Assembly (NCBI GenBank): GCA_016124235.1
Contig: WGOC01000008.1
Location: 1 to 64,000, forward strand
Origin: a bacterium
Lineage (GTDB): Bacteria; Verrucomicrobiota; Verrucomicrobiia; Limisphaerales; RI-55
Length of the DNA: 64,000 nt
Direction: 5' to 3'
The notes under the pieces were generated by a model that worked only from the letters and a program-made list of their open reading frames with translations, did not search any database and was not told where the DNA came from. A program made the translations under genes and the position numbers. Shown piece after piece: positions 16,703-25,400 of the stretch (its first letter is position 1; the number at the start of each line of letters is the position of its first letter).

Positions 16703-17550
16703 GATTTCATTTGCCTGATTCGTTGCATGGGAGCGTGACTGCGATAAAAGCCGGTCAGGTAGCCCATCAATTCCAAAACGAGAAAACGCCCTTCCTGCAG
16801 GAACGCCTGTGACTTCTGCCACGGGACGTCGTTGACCTTCTGTTTCAACGCGTTGCTGTGAATTTCGATCACGTCGCGCGGCGACGCCCGGAGCAATCCC
16901 AGATCATCGGCCAGCGCCTGCAGTTGCTCGCCGCCCGTTCGCTCTCCCTTGAAGATCCGCTGCTCCAGCGCGAGTTCGAGCGAGTCCTTGTAGCGGTCCA
17001 CAAAACTCTCAAATTCATCCGGCGCGGTCTCGCGCAACGCCCCGCTGGAGTAGATGCGCGCGGTGACGGCGGTGCCGGGTGGCTGGGAGAGTCGGTCGAT
17101 GTCAACGAATTCCCGCTCCTGTTGTTCCTTCTGTCGTTTGGCGGCCAGCGCCTGCTGCAGCCGCGATCGCTCGATCGCGTAATGGATGGAGCGCGTCAAC
17201 AGCGGCGCGCCGATCTGTTGTTTCACCAGATAATCCTGCGCGCCCTGTTCCACCGCCTGGGTGGTCGTAAATTCGTCTTCCGCGGTCGCCAGCACCAACA
17301 CCGGCACCTGCGGGAATTTCCGATGGATCGCATCAAACGTCTCCACACCGGTGGAATCGGGCAGGTTGAGATCAAGCAGCACAATCTGGAAGCGGCTCGC
17401 GCCCAGCGTCTGCAGTGCCTCGCTCAGCCGGCTGGCGGTCTTCAGTTCAAACCGCGTGTTCGGAAGATCCGCGAAGGCCTTCTGCAAATGCTCCAGGTCC
17501 GTCGGATCATCTTCCACCAGCAACACTCGTATGGTTTCTTTCGTTTTCAT
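16699..17550 (-). CDS. KaiA-like protein: active receiver fused to KaiA/RsbU-type four-helix domain
   Basis: The 283-residue protein has a complete receiver (residues 7-125: E13/D14/D15, phospho-acceptor D60 in [10 protein letters not shown]89, K110), a charged linker (130-175) and an all-helical domain (about 178-272). That domain contains [16 protein letters not shown] (224-239) and ends [17 protein letters not shown] (256-272), which I align from memory with the KaiA C-terminus (VVEIHMELMDEF... LIDVIAHLCEMYR) and with RsbU-N (PEEIISIHRKVL). KaiA is itself a pseudo-receiver plus this domain, stimulating KaiC autophosphorylation. ATGA overlap with kaiB makes the order kaiA-like/kaiB/kaiC. 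I choose ATG 17550 ([15 protein letters not shown]). The receiver belongs to the same subfamily as those of neighbouring kinases. RsbU-like partner-switch function is the alternative. Confidence 0.78.
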   Translation of the reverse strand: MKTKETIRVLLVEDDPTDLEHLQKAFADLPNTRFELKTASRLSEALQTLGASRFQIVLLDLNLPDSTGVETFDAIHRKFPQVPVLVLATAEDEFTTTQAVEQGAQDYLVKQQIGAPLLTRSIHYAIERSRLQQALAAKRQKEQQEREFVDIDRLSQPPGTAVTARIYSSGALRETAPDEFESFVDRYKDSLELALEQRIFKGERTGGEQLQALADDLGLLRASPRDVIEIHSNALKQKVNDVPWQKSQAFLQEGRFLVLELMGYLTGFYRSHAPMQRIRQMKS

Positions 17551-17896
17551 CCAAACATCATCCTCGTACGTCCCCGTAATCGTGAATGCGCCCTGGCGCC
17601 ACCGAAAATCCCGCACTGTGCAATCCGGTTCCGCAACCAAACCCTGAACCAATGGCCGGCCATTCCAAGGCGACGCGGGTGTCCATCACGCAACCATGAA
17701 CATCTTTTCGCCGCTCCTGCGTTCGTTCACAGTGAGCGACCTGCCCACTATCTTTTGCCCCTTGGTGACTTTGCCGGTGCATCCACATCACCTGTAACGT
17801 AACGGCCTTTAGGGGATTTCCGGTAGTCAGTGAATGTCGGAAACGAAGTAGGCAAACTGCTGAGGGTCCGAGGCACTTCCGAGTTGGGGAATTCCC
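17551..17896 (-). promoter_or_regulatory. 346-bp intergenic region upstream of the kaiA-like/kaiB/kaiC genes
   Basis: This is the largest gap inside the signalling run, so it probably holds the promoter of the kai operon. It contains a perfect 14-bp palindrome AATGGCCGGCCATT (17651-17664) and a perfect 12-bp palindrome GGGGAATTCCCC at its far end (17886-17897, touching the stop codon of the preceding gene). Either could be an operator, but GC-rich DNA yields such palindromes by chance at some rate. I could not identify convincing -35/-10 hexamers. Reading frames through the region look non-coding. Confidence 0.4.
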
Positions 17897-18292
17897 CTAC
17901 GCCGCTGTGGCAAATTTGCGGAGGATTTCCGGCAGCCGATCTTGCATCGCCGACTTGCTCACGAAGTAGTCAGCCCCTGCAGTCAGGCAACGCACGACGA
18001 TCTGCCTTTCGTTGCTCGACGTCATGACCACGACCACGCAATCGCCATCGCGCTGGCGAATCTGCTGGAGTACTTCGAGCCCCGTCAGTCCCGGCATGTG
18101 AAAGTCGAGAACCACCATGTCGGGGGCGGTTTTCTGAAAAAGCTCCCAGGCTTCGTGCCCGTCACGCGCGGGACCGATCGGCTCAAGATTATCAAACGAT
18201 GAAACCAAATCCACCACGCGTCCCGCGATCTCCGGTGCATCGTCGGCAACCAGCACCCACTTCTTCGCATTCGTTAAACCAGCGTCCTTCAC
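17897..18292 (-). CDS. Single-domain response regulator
   Basis: The 131-residue protein is one receiver of the CheY/NarL type: WVLVADDAPEIAGRV, phospho-acceptor Asp in MVVLDFHMPGLTG, a Thr-Ser-Ser (VMTSSNERQ) switch and the Lys in YFVSKSAMQDRL. The YFVSK turn and the GADYF segment resemble receivers of NarL-type regulators, but no helix-turn-helix follows. It starts at GTG 18290-18292. It lies 156 bases downstream of the NarL/LuxR regulator gene and 346 bases upstream of the KaiA-like gene, all on the minus strand. It probably carries phosphate between cluster kinases or binds a partner directly. Confidence 0.85.
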   Translation of the reverse strand: MKDAGLTNAKKWVLVADDAPEIAGRVVDLVSSFDNLEPIGPARDGHEAWELFQKTAPDMVVLDFHMPGLTGLEVLQQIRQRDGDCVVVVMTSSNERQIVVRCLTAGADYFVSKSAMQDRLPEILRKFATAA

Positions 18293-18448
18293 GCTGATAA
18301 GGTAACCAAATTGTCGATGCGCGACAGACGGTCAATATTTGACCGCCGTGTCAGGAGATTCCCGACCCTCCTGTCAGCGGGTTTACCACCGGCTGGATCG
18401 CGTCACGAGCGAACTCGACTGATCTCCCATACCCACCGGGTCGGTGGA

Positions 18449-19081
18449 TCACTCCACCAGCTTGTGGCGGAGCGCGTAACGCGTCATCTCGACATACGTC
18501 ATGATGCCGGTCTTTTCCTTGATGCGAGCGATGTGGGTGGCAATGGTCTTGTCGCTGACGCCCAATTCACCGGCGATCTCCTTCACGGATTTTCCCGTCG
18601 CGATCAGGATGAAGATTTCCATTTCCCGCGGCGAAAGTAGTTCATGGGATTGTTTGTCACCGGATTGGCGCAAACTCGCGGCCACGCCCGCGAGCGCCTC
18701 ATTGCTCAGGTAGGGTTCACCGGCGAGGACCTTCTGGACGGCATTGATCAATTCCTCGGAAGCATATTGCTTGGTGATGTAACCGTTGGCGCCCGCCTTC
18801 AAGGTGGTCACCGCAAATTCATGTTCCGCGATGCCCGTGAGGACAAGGATGGGCAGCTCGGGCTCCACCTCGCGAATCTTGGCGATCACGTCGCCGATGT
18901 TCGGTCCCGGCATGACGATATCCAGAATGATCAGGTCCCACTTCTTCTTCGACAGCAGCGCCAACACGGCGTGGAAATCTGCTGCCTCGCCAAAAGTCAC
19001 CTTGCCCATGCCTTCGGCCAGAACCTCCCTCAGTCCCCGGCGCACCACTTCATGATCATCTGCAATCAGAATGTTCAACAT
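18449..19081 (-). CDS. NarL/FixJ-family response regulator (REC-LuxR HTH)
   Basis: The 210-residue regulator has an N-terminal receiver (MLNILIADDHEVVRRGL, phospho-acceptor Asp in LIILDIVMPGPNIG, Thr in VLTGIAE, Lys in YITKQYASEEL) and a C-terminal LuxR-type helix-turn-helix (about residues 145-205: LSPREMEIFILIATGKSVKE, ELGVSDKTIATHIARIKEK). It is the only protein in the whole 6-25.7 kb signalling run with a recognisable DNA-binding domain, so it is the best candidate for transcriptional output. ATG 19081 is preceded by GAGGG at about nine bases and overlaps the kinase gene upstream by 26 bases, so it pairs with that HisKA_3 kinase, the usual partner type for NarL regulators. Confidence 0.93.
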   Translation of the reverse strand: MLNILIADDHEVVRRGLREVLAEGMGKVTFGEAADFHAVLALLSKKKWDLIILDIVMPGPNIGDVIAKIREVEPELPILVLTGIAEHEFAVTTLKAGANGYITKQYASEELINAVQKVLAGEPYLSNEALAGVAASLRQSGDKQSHELLSPREMEIFILIATGKSVKEIAGELGVSDKTIATHIARIKEKTGIMTYVEMTRYALRHKLVE

Positions 19082-20177
19082 ACTTTTTTTCCCTCGCATT
19101 CGTCGGAATTTGCACCGCCACCCGCGTCCCCTTACCGGGGATTCCCGCCACGTGCAAGCTTCCGCCCACGGCGACCGCTCGTTCGCTCATGCCGAGCAGG
19201 CCGAGGGACGTCTTCGCGTTCATTTCCTCCGGGGCGATACCGATTCCATCGTCCTGAACTTCCAACTCCGAATAAGCGCCACGCTGCGACCAACGCACGT
19301 GCACGACACTCGCCCGGGCGTGGCGTGCGACGTTGGTGATGATCTCCTGAAAGATGCGGAACACCGCGGTGGCAGCGGCCGGACTGACGTCGTTGATGTG
19401 ATCCGCGAGTTCCAGCTGAATCTTGACTTCTGACCGGACTCCAAAACGACGCGCTTCATCGCGTATTGCCTCCGCCAGGCCGAGGTGATCGAGTGCACTG
19501 GGGCGAAGTTGCAGGGCGATGTTCTGGACGCTCTCAATGCAGCGATCAATCAGACGACCCGCTTGTTCCGCGCGCCGATGCAACACGGTCAACGCCGCGG
19601 GATCTTCCGCCGCCCCAAGCCGCTGTTTGATCCAGCTCAGATCCATCTTCAAGCCGGTTAACAATTGGCCCACCTCATCGTGAACCTCGCGCGCCATGTT
19701 CGTTCGCTCCTCCTCGCGGATTTCCTGCAGGCGCGTCGCGAGCTGACGGAATTGATGCTGCGAGTTTCGCAATTCGGAATTCACCCGTTGCCGTTCGATC
19801 GCATAGCGGATTGACCGAACCAACATCGCGGCGGGAAAATGACCTTTGATGAGATAATCCTGGGCGCCCCGTTTCACCGCCTCGATGCCGGTCGACTCGT
19901 CGCGCAGCGCCGTGAGGACAAGCACCGGCACCTGCGGCGCCACGGTTTGGTATTTGAGAAAAGTTTCGAGACCACGGGAATCCGGCAGGCCCAGATCCAG
20001 CAACGTGGCGTCGACGTGGTTTTCCCGGACCCGGGAGAGGCCATCCTCAAGACGGAGCCGATAATCCACCTCACATTTGAATTCCGGGATGTCGGCGAGC
20101 GCTTCCTTCAAAAGCAGCGCGTCCGTCTCGCTGTCTTCGATCACCAGCAAATTGATGGAACGATTGTATCCACTCAT
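19056..20177 (-). CDS. REC-HisKA_3 histidine kinase (NarX/DegS type)
   Basis: The 373-residue soluble kinase joins a receiver (INLLVIEDSETDALLL, Asp in TLLDLGLPDSRG, Thr in VLTALRD, Lys in YLIKGHF) to a NarL-type kinase core. The HisKA_3 H-box is REEERTNMAREVHDEVGQLL (His in REVHDEVG), and the short HATPase has IFQEIITNVARHA, DDGIGIAP and SLGLLGMSERA. Such kinases phosphorylate NarL/LuxR regulators; the gene for one overlaps its 3' end. Its ATG (20175-20177) overlaps the stop of the Rcp1-like gene as ATGA. The receiver is close in sequence to that of the 20788-21903 kinase although the kinase cores are of different classes. Confidence 0.93.
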   Translation of the reverse strand: MSGYNRSINLLVIEDSETDALLLKEALADIPEFKCEVDYRLRLEDGLSRVRENHVDATLLDLGLPDSRGLETFLKYQTVAPQVPVLVLTALRDESTGIEAVKRGAQDYLIKGHFPAAMLVRSIRYAIERQRVNSELRNSQHQFRQLATRLQEIREEERTNMAREVHDEVGQLLTGLKMDLSWIKQRLGAAEDPAALTVLHRRAEQAGRLIDRCIESVQNIALQLRPSALDHLGLAEAIRDEARRFGVRSEVKIQLELADHINDVSPAAATAVFRIFQEIITNVARHARASVVHVRWSQRGAYSELEVQDDGIGIAPEEMNAKTSLGLLGMSERAVAVGGSLHVAGIPGKGTRVAVQIPTNAREKKYVEHSDCR

Positions 20178-20629
20178 GTGTGTTCGCGCGGCGGCAGCGT
20201 CGCTACGTTTAGCCAAAAATGCTCAATCCCCTGAACAACTTCATCGAGCTTGCGAAATTCCACCGGTTTGCACACGTAACAGTTGGCGTGCATGCCATAG
20301 GACCCTTTGACATCAGCTTCATCCCGTGAGGTCGTCAACACGACCACCGGTATCGTCTTCAGATCATCGTCTTCCTTGATGTCGTGCAACACCTCGAGGC
20401 CACTCTTGCGCGGCAAATTCAGATCCAGCAGCACCAGCCCCGGACGCGGCGCATCGGCAAACCGATCGTGATGTCGCAAAAAAGCCATCGCATCCTCGCC
20501 ATTCTCCACGTGATGAAAATTGCCGAACAAGGTCGATGACGCAAGCGCCTCCTGCATCAGCAACGCATCCGTCGGGCTATCCTCCACCAAGAGGATTTCC
20601 AACGGTTCAGCTGTTACGGGATTGGCCAT
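20174..20629 (-). CDS. Rcp1-type single-domain response regulator
   Basis: The 151-residue receiver follows the Rcp1 (phytochrome response regulator) pattern: EILLVEDSPTDALLMQEAL, HHVENGEDAMAFLR, phospho-acceptor Asp in [17 protein letters not shown], Thr-Thr in VVLTTSRDEADV, the conserved Asn-Cys-Tyr-Val turn and Lys in VCKPVEF, with a C-terminal FWLNVATLPP tail. Rcp1-like proteins are phosphorylated by Cph1-type kinases and lack an output domain. It is highly similar to the 21900-22355 product, including the NCYV.KPV segment and the FW..VATLPP end, so one arose by duplication. It overlaps the following kinase gene by 4 bases. Confidence 0.93.
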   Translation of the reverse strand: MANPVTAEPLEILLVEDSPTDALLMQEALASSTLFGNFHHVENGEDAMAFLRHHDRFADAPRPGLVLLDLNLPRKSGLEVLHDIKEDDDLKTIPVVVLTTSRDEADVKGSYGMHANCYVCKPVEFRKLDEVVQGIEHFWLNVATLPPREHT

Positions 20630-20787
20630 GGCTGATTACGCAATCGCCAGCGTAGCGCGTCTGAGGGAGCGAACCACAAAAAAATAGTCGTGCATCCTGA
20701 AGTCTACATTACCTGACTCCCCTTGTTGCGCCCCGTCTTTGAAAACCGGGAGTACCAGGCCGAGTGGTGCGGTGACTCCGTACGGTG

Positions 20788-21903
20788 CTACGGCACGATG
20801 AAATAGATTCTGGCACCCTCTCCGGGCTCGCCCTCAGCCCAGACTTTTCCGCCGTGGCGATGAATGATCCGTTGAACGGTCGCCAGTCCGACTCCCGTTC
20901 CGGGAAAATCCTCTTCATGATGCAAACGCTGAAACGCCGTGAACATCTTGTCGGCATAGCGCATGTCGAAACCCGCGCCGTTGTCGCGCACGTGAAAAAC
21001 AGGTTCGCCCTCTTCGGCCGGTTCACGACCGACTTCAATCCGCGCGCCCTCGGTCTTCGAAGTAAATTTCCACGCGTTGCCGAGGAGATTCTCCAGCACG
21101 ATGCGCAGCAAGCGGCCATCGCCCTGCACCATCAGGCCCTCTTCGATCACCACTTCCACGGCACGATTGGGATCATTCTGCCGCAACGTCTCAACGACTT
21201 GTTGCGCGAGCCGGCTCAAATCGACTGGGGTGAAATTCAATTCCTGGCGGCTCACGCGCGAGAGCGACAACAGATCATCGATGAGTTCACTCATTCGCCC
21301 GGTGGCCTCCAGAATTCGATCGAGAAACCGTTGGCCATCGTCATCCAGTGTGTTGCGATGATTCTTGTCGAGTAACTCACCAAAACCATTGATGCTGCGC
21401 AACGGTGCGCGCAAGTCGTGGGAAACCGCGTGACAAAACGAATCCAGTTCGCGATTGGCGAGGGCCAGCTGGGCGGTTCGCTCCCGTACGCGATCGTCCA
21501 ATTCCCGGTAAAAGTGCTGGCGTTCGATCGCGTAACGAATGGAGCGCATCAGCAGCGACGCCGGGAGCTGGCCTTTGACCAGATAATCCTGGGCACCGCG
21601 AGTGATGGCTTCAGCGCCGATGGACTCGTCTTCGAGGCCGGTCAGCACCAGCACGGGCAAACGCGGCGCTTGCTGGTGGAACGTGACAAAGGTGTCGAGA
21701 CCGGACGAATCAGGCAGAGCGAGATCGAGCAACGCGGCGTCAAAGTGGTCATCGTTGATGCGTTCCAGTCCATCACCCAGCCGCGGCACATAGACCACTT
21801 CGGGCGCCGGCCCGGGACAATCCGCAAAGGCTTCCCGGATCAGGAGCGCATCGGTCTCGTTGTCCTCGACAACTAGAATACGCAAGGTTGACTCCCCATT
21901 CAT
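20788..21903 (-). CDS. REC-HisKA-HATPase histidine kinase
   Basis: The 371-residue soluble kinase has a receiver (LRILVVEDNETDALLIREAF, Asp in LLDLALPDSSG, Thr in VLTGLED, Lys in YLVKGQL), a short coiled coil and a kinase core with H-box HAVSHDLRAPLRSI, N-box ENLLGNAWKFTS, G1 DNGAGFD and G2 FPGTGVGLATV. The core is nearly the same as that of the 6015-7301 kinase (shared LDSFCHAVSHDLRAPLR and ATVQRIIHRHGG), while the receiver is like that at 19056-20177. The start ATG 21901-21903 overlaps the stop of the upstream Rcp1-like gene (ATGA). A 158-base gap with no visible gene follows before the next Rcp1-like gene. Confidence 0.93.
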   Translation of the reverse strand: MNGESTLRILVVEDNETDALLIREAFADCPGPAPEVVYVPRLGDGLERINDDHFDAALLDLALPDSSGLDTFVTFHQQAPRLPVLVLTGLEDESIGAEAITRGAQDYLVKGQLPASLLMRSIRYAIERQHFYRELDDRVRERTAQLALANRELDSFCHAVSHDLRAPLRSINGFGELLDKNHRNTLDDDGQRFLDRILEATGRMSELIDDLLSLSRVSRQELNFTPVDLSRLAQQVVETLRQNDPNRAVEVVIEEGLMVQGDGRLLRIVLENLLGNAWKFTSKTEGARIEVGREPAEEGEPVFHVRDNGAGFDMRYADKMFTAFQRLHHEEDFPGTGVGLATVQRIIHRHGGKVWAEGEPGEGARIYFIVP

Positions 21904-22355
21904 TTCGTCCCGTTGGGTGGCAGCGTCGCCACACCTGACCAAAACTTTTGGATGTTGCCCACAACCTGGACCAGGCTTTCAAACGCCACCGGCTTGGACA
22001 CGTAACAATTGGCATGTTGCCCGTACGAGCCGAGCACATCCGCCTCGTCTCGCGAGGTGGTCAAGATGACCACCGGAATGGTTTTGAGCCGTTTATCGGC
22101 CTTGATTTCCTGCAGCACTTCGAGACCGCTTTTGCGCGGCAGATTCAAATCGAGCAGTACCAGATCGGGCCGGGGCGCGTCGACATAGGCCCCTTGCCCA
22201 TGCAGAAATTCCATCGCCTCGTCACCATTTTCGACGTGGTGAATCGTCTTCACCGCCGATGACGAACCCAGCGCTTCCTTGGTCAGCAATGCATCACTCG
22301 GACTATCCTCGACGAGCAGGATTTCCAGGGTTTTTGATTCAGCAATTTCGTTCAT
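21900..22355 (-). CDS. Rcp1-type single-domain response regulator
   Basis: The 151-residue receiver is the paralogue of the 20174-20629 product. It has LEILLVEDSPSDALLTKEAL, HHVENGDEAMEFLHG, phospho-acceptor Asp in [28 protein letters not shown], and Lys in YVSKPVAF. No output domain is present. It sits 59 bases downstream of the large sensor kinase gene, whose kinase core (SHDLQEPLR type) is of the phytochrome/Cph1 class, which is the usual partner of Rcp1 proteins. I choose ATG 22355 (MNEIAESKTL) over TTG 22361. Its stop overlaps the next kinase start as ATGA. Confidence 0.93.
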   Translation of the reverse strand: MNEIAESKTLEILLVEDSPSDALLTKEALGSSSAVKTIHHVENGDEAMEFLHGQGAYVDAPRPDLVLLDLNLPRKSGLEVLQEIKADKRLKTIPVVILTTSRDEADVLGSYGQHANCYVSKPVAFESLVQVVGNIQKFWSGVATLPPNGTK

Positions 22356-22414
22356 CCTCAACGCTTATTACACGCGGAGCCTAGCGGGCAGCACAACGCC
22401 GACAAATCAAAAAA

Positions 22415-25400
22415 CTAGCCGTTATTGTCGACAGTCAGCGACCCGCTTGTTGCCCGGGTGTTATCAATATCTGCCGGGCCCGCCGGCATTGTCCAAAGAA
22501 AGGTGCATCCGTCACCGGGTTCGCTTTCCACCCAGATGCGCCCGCCGTGGCGTTCGACAATCTTGCGACAAATCGCGAGCCCAATTCCGGTGCCGGGATA
22601 TTCGCGCCGCGTGTGCAAGCGCTGGAAGATCACGAACACGCGCTCGAAGTGCGCCCGGTCCATCCCAATGCCCTTGTCCCGCACGGCAAACACCCAGTCA
22701 CCTCCGTCACGCCGGGCACTCACGTGGACGGCCGGCGGTTTCTCGCCGTGAAACTTGAGCGCGTTACCAATCAGATTCTGGAACAGCAGGATCAGCTGCG
22801 TGGGATCCCCCTTCACCGACGGCAAAGGATCCTGTGTGATGACCGCGTGAGTTTCGGCAATTGCCGTCTCCAGATTCCTCAATGCGTTTTGCAGCGCGGT
22901 GTTCGTATCCACAGGACCAAATTGTTTGCCCCGGGTGCCCACGCGCGAAAATGCCAGCAACCCTTCAATCAGGCTTTGCATGCGATAGGCACCATCCACG
23001 GAATGCTTGATCAATTCATCCGCGCGCTCGTCGATTTTGCTCGCGTAACGTCGTTGTAACACTTGCAAACATCCGGCCACCGCACGCAACGGTTCCTGCA
23101 AATCGTGCGACGCGATGTAGGCAAACTGTTCAAGATCCTTGTTCGATCGCAGTAATTCGTCCGCATGCACTCGGAGGGCTTCCTCCGCATTCTTCAACTC
23201 CGTGATGTCCGCGCGGATGGCGACAAATTCGCGGATCTTTCCCTCGTGGTCGGAAAACGGAACGATCGTGGTATCGACCCAATAGTAGCCGCCGCCCTTG
23301 GCTCGATTTTTGATCTCACCCTGCCAGACGCGACCGGCCTTGATCGTATTCCAGAGACCACGAATGAATTCCTTCGGATGGAAACCGGAATTGACGATCC
23401 GGTGATCCTGACCGATGAGTTCCTCCCGGGTGTAACCGGAGATCGCACAAAACTTGTCGTTCACATAGTTGATCTTTCCCGCCGGATCGGTGATCGCCAC
23501 GATCGCATGTTCGTCGAGGGCGCTCTTCAGGTTCGTGATTTCACGAAACGACTCCTTGACCTTTGCTTCCGCCAGCACCCGGGCGGTGATGTCCCGGATG
23601 ATCAGAAAGGCCAGCTCGTTGCCCTCGGCGTCCGTGGCCCGTTTGCCACTGTAGCTCACGACGCGTGACCAATCATCCCGCGGTCGCCGGAGATGCACCA
23701 CCAGGTCCTGCACGGATTCGCCCCGAAGGATTCGCGCCATCGGCCAGCTTTCCAGCGGCAACAACTCCTGCTCCGTCGATCGCAACTCAAAAACGTTCGT
23801 AAACTCCGGCAGTAATCGGTTCCATTCTTCCTCCCGTGAAATCCCGTGCATCTGCAGCGCCGCCGGATTCCAGTAGATCAAGCGACCTTCCATGTCCGAG
23901 ATCACCAGCCCTTCGGACATATTCTGAATGATCGCCTGCAATCGCTCCTCGGCCTCGTGCAAGGCCCGCGCCGCCGCGATGCGTTCGGTAATGTCGCGGG
24001 CAATCTTCGACGCCCCGACGATCTCGCCCCTATTGTCGTGGATCGGTGAAATCGAGACGGACACATCGATCAAATGCCCGTCCTTGTGCTTGCGCACGGT
24101 TTCGTAATGCGAGATTCGTTCACCTCGCTTGATACGCTCGATGAAAGCCGCCTCCTCCGACACACGATCGGCCGGAAACAGACGAGTGATCGGCTCGCCC
24201 ACCATCTCGTCGGCCGAGTAGCCGAAAAGCCTTTCCGCGGAGGCGTTCCAACTGGTCACCACACTGTTCAAATCCTTGCCCACGATCGCATCCGCCGAAG
24301 AATCGACAATCGCGACCAACTCCGCCCGGGCGCGTTGGGCGACCATTTGTTGCAGGGAAAACGCCACATCCGCGGCGATCTCCTCGAGCAGCGCGACTTC
24401 CTCTTTTTGAAAGCGGTTTTTCAACCGGGCAAACACACACAAGGCACCGGTCACGACGCCACTCTCCAAAATTGGAATCGCCGCCAACGCGCCGATGCCC
24501 GCAGCCCGCAGCTGCGGGCGGACCGCCAGCAACCGGGGATCGCGCAGGATCTGGTTGCTGATGAAGTTGTCGCCCGAAGCGAGCACCGAACCTACGGGAC
24601 CCGCGGCGGCGGAACCGCCAGCCCGGCCGGTTATCAAGTCGCCGAACAAATCCAGCTCGATGCCCTCCTTGGCGCTCTGCTGGAACGCAGTTGCCGGCGG
24701 TTTGACCGACACCAGCCATGCGGCCGCAAATCCACCTTCATGCACCGTGACCCGGCAGATTTGGTCGAACAATTCCTGCGGCGCCGAGCAGTGCACGATC
24801 GCCTGGTTGCACCGGCTCAGGACGGCGTAAAGCCGACCGCGATCTTCCAGCCGTTCATGCAGTTTATTCAGCGAGCGCGCCGTCGCCCACACCACCACCG
24901 CGAGGATCAAAATGCCGACCTCGATCAGCAGAGCCGTCCCGACCTCCGTTCCGAAGTATCCCCAATCCTGCGAGCGCAATTGCAACCACCCCGCGAGGAC
25001 GGCGAGCACGATGACCCAGGGCAGGATGCGGCGCGCGAGTCGACCACCAACATTCTCGCTCGTGATCGTAGCCATCAAGCCGTGCCCGGGGCGAACACAC
25101 AAAACACCAAAACCAAGCATGACGAACAGCACGGACGTGTGCAGGGCCATCGTGCTGTACGGCAAAAACCGGTAGAGGGTATGGACGTTGTACAGGTACC
25201 CCAGTGTGCCCACCAAGCCCGCCAGAGAAGTCAGTAACGCGAGGAATTCTGCCGGCCGCAAGCGTCGCCATTCCAAACGCAACGTGATCAACGCCAGACT
25301 CAGAAAGACGAAGCACTGCGCCGTCGCAAATGACATGCGGCCGGGCGGCGACTTTGTTGGATCAGTAAATGCATCGCGAACGAACAGCTCATCGATGCGG

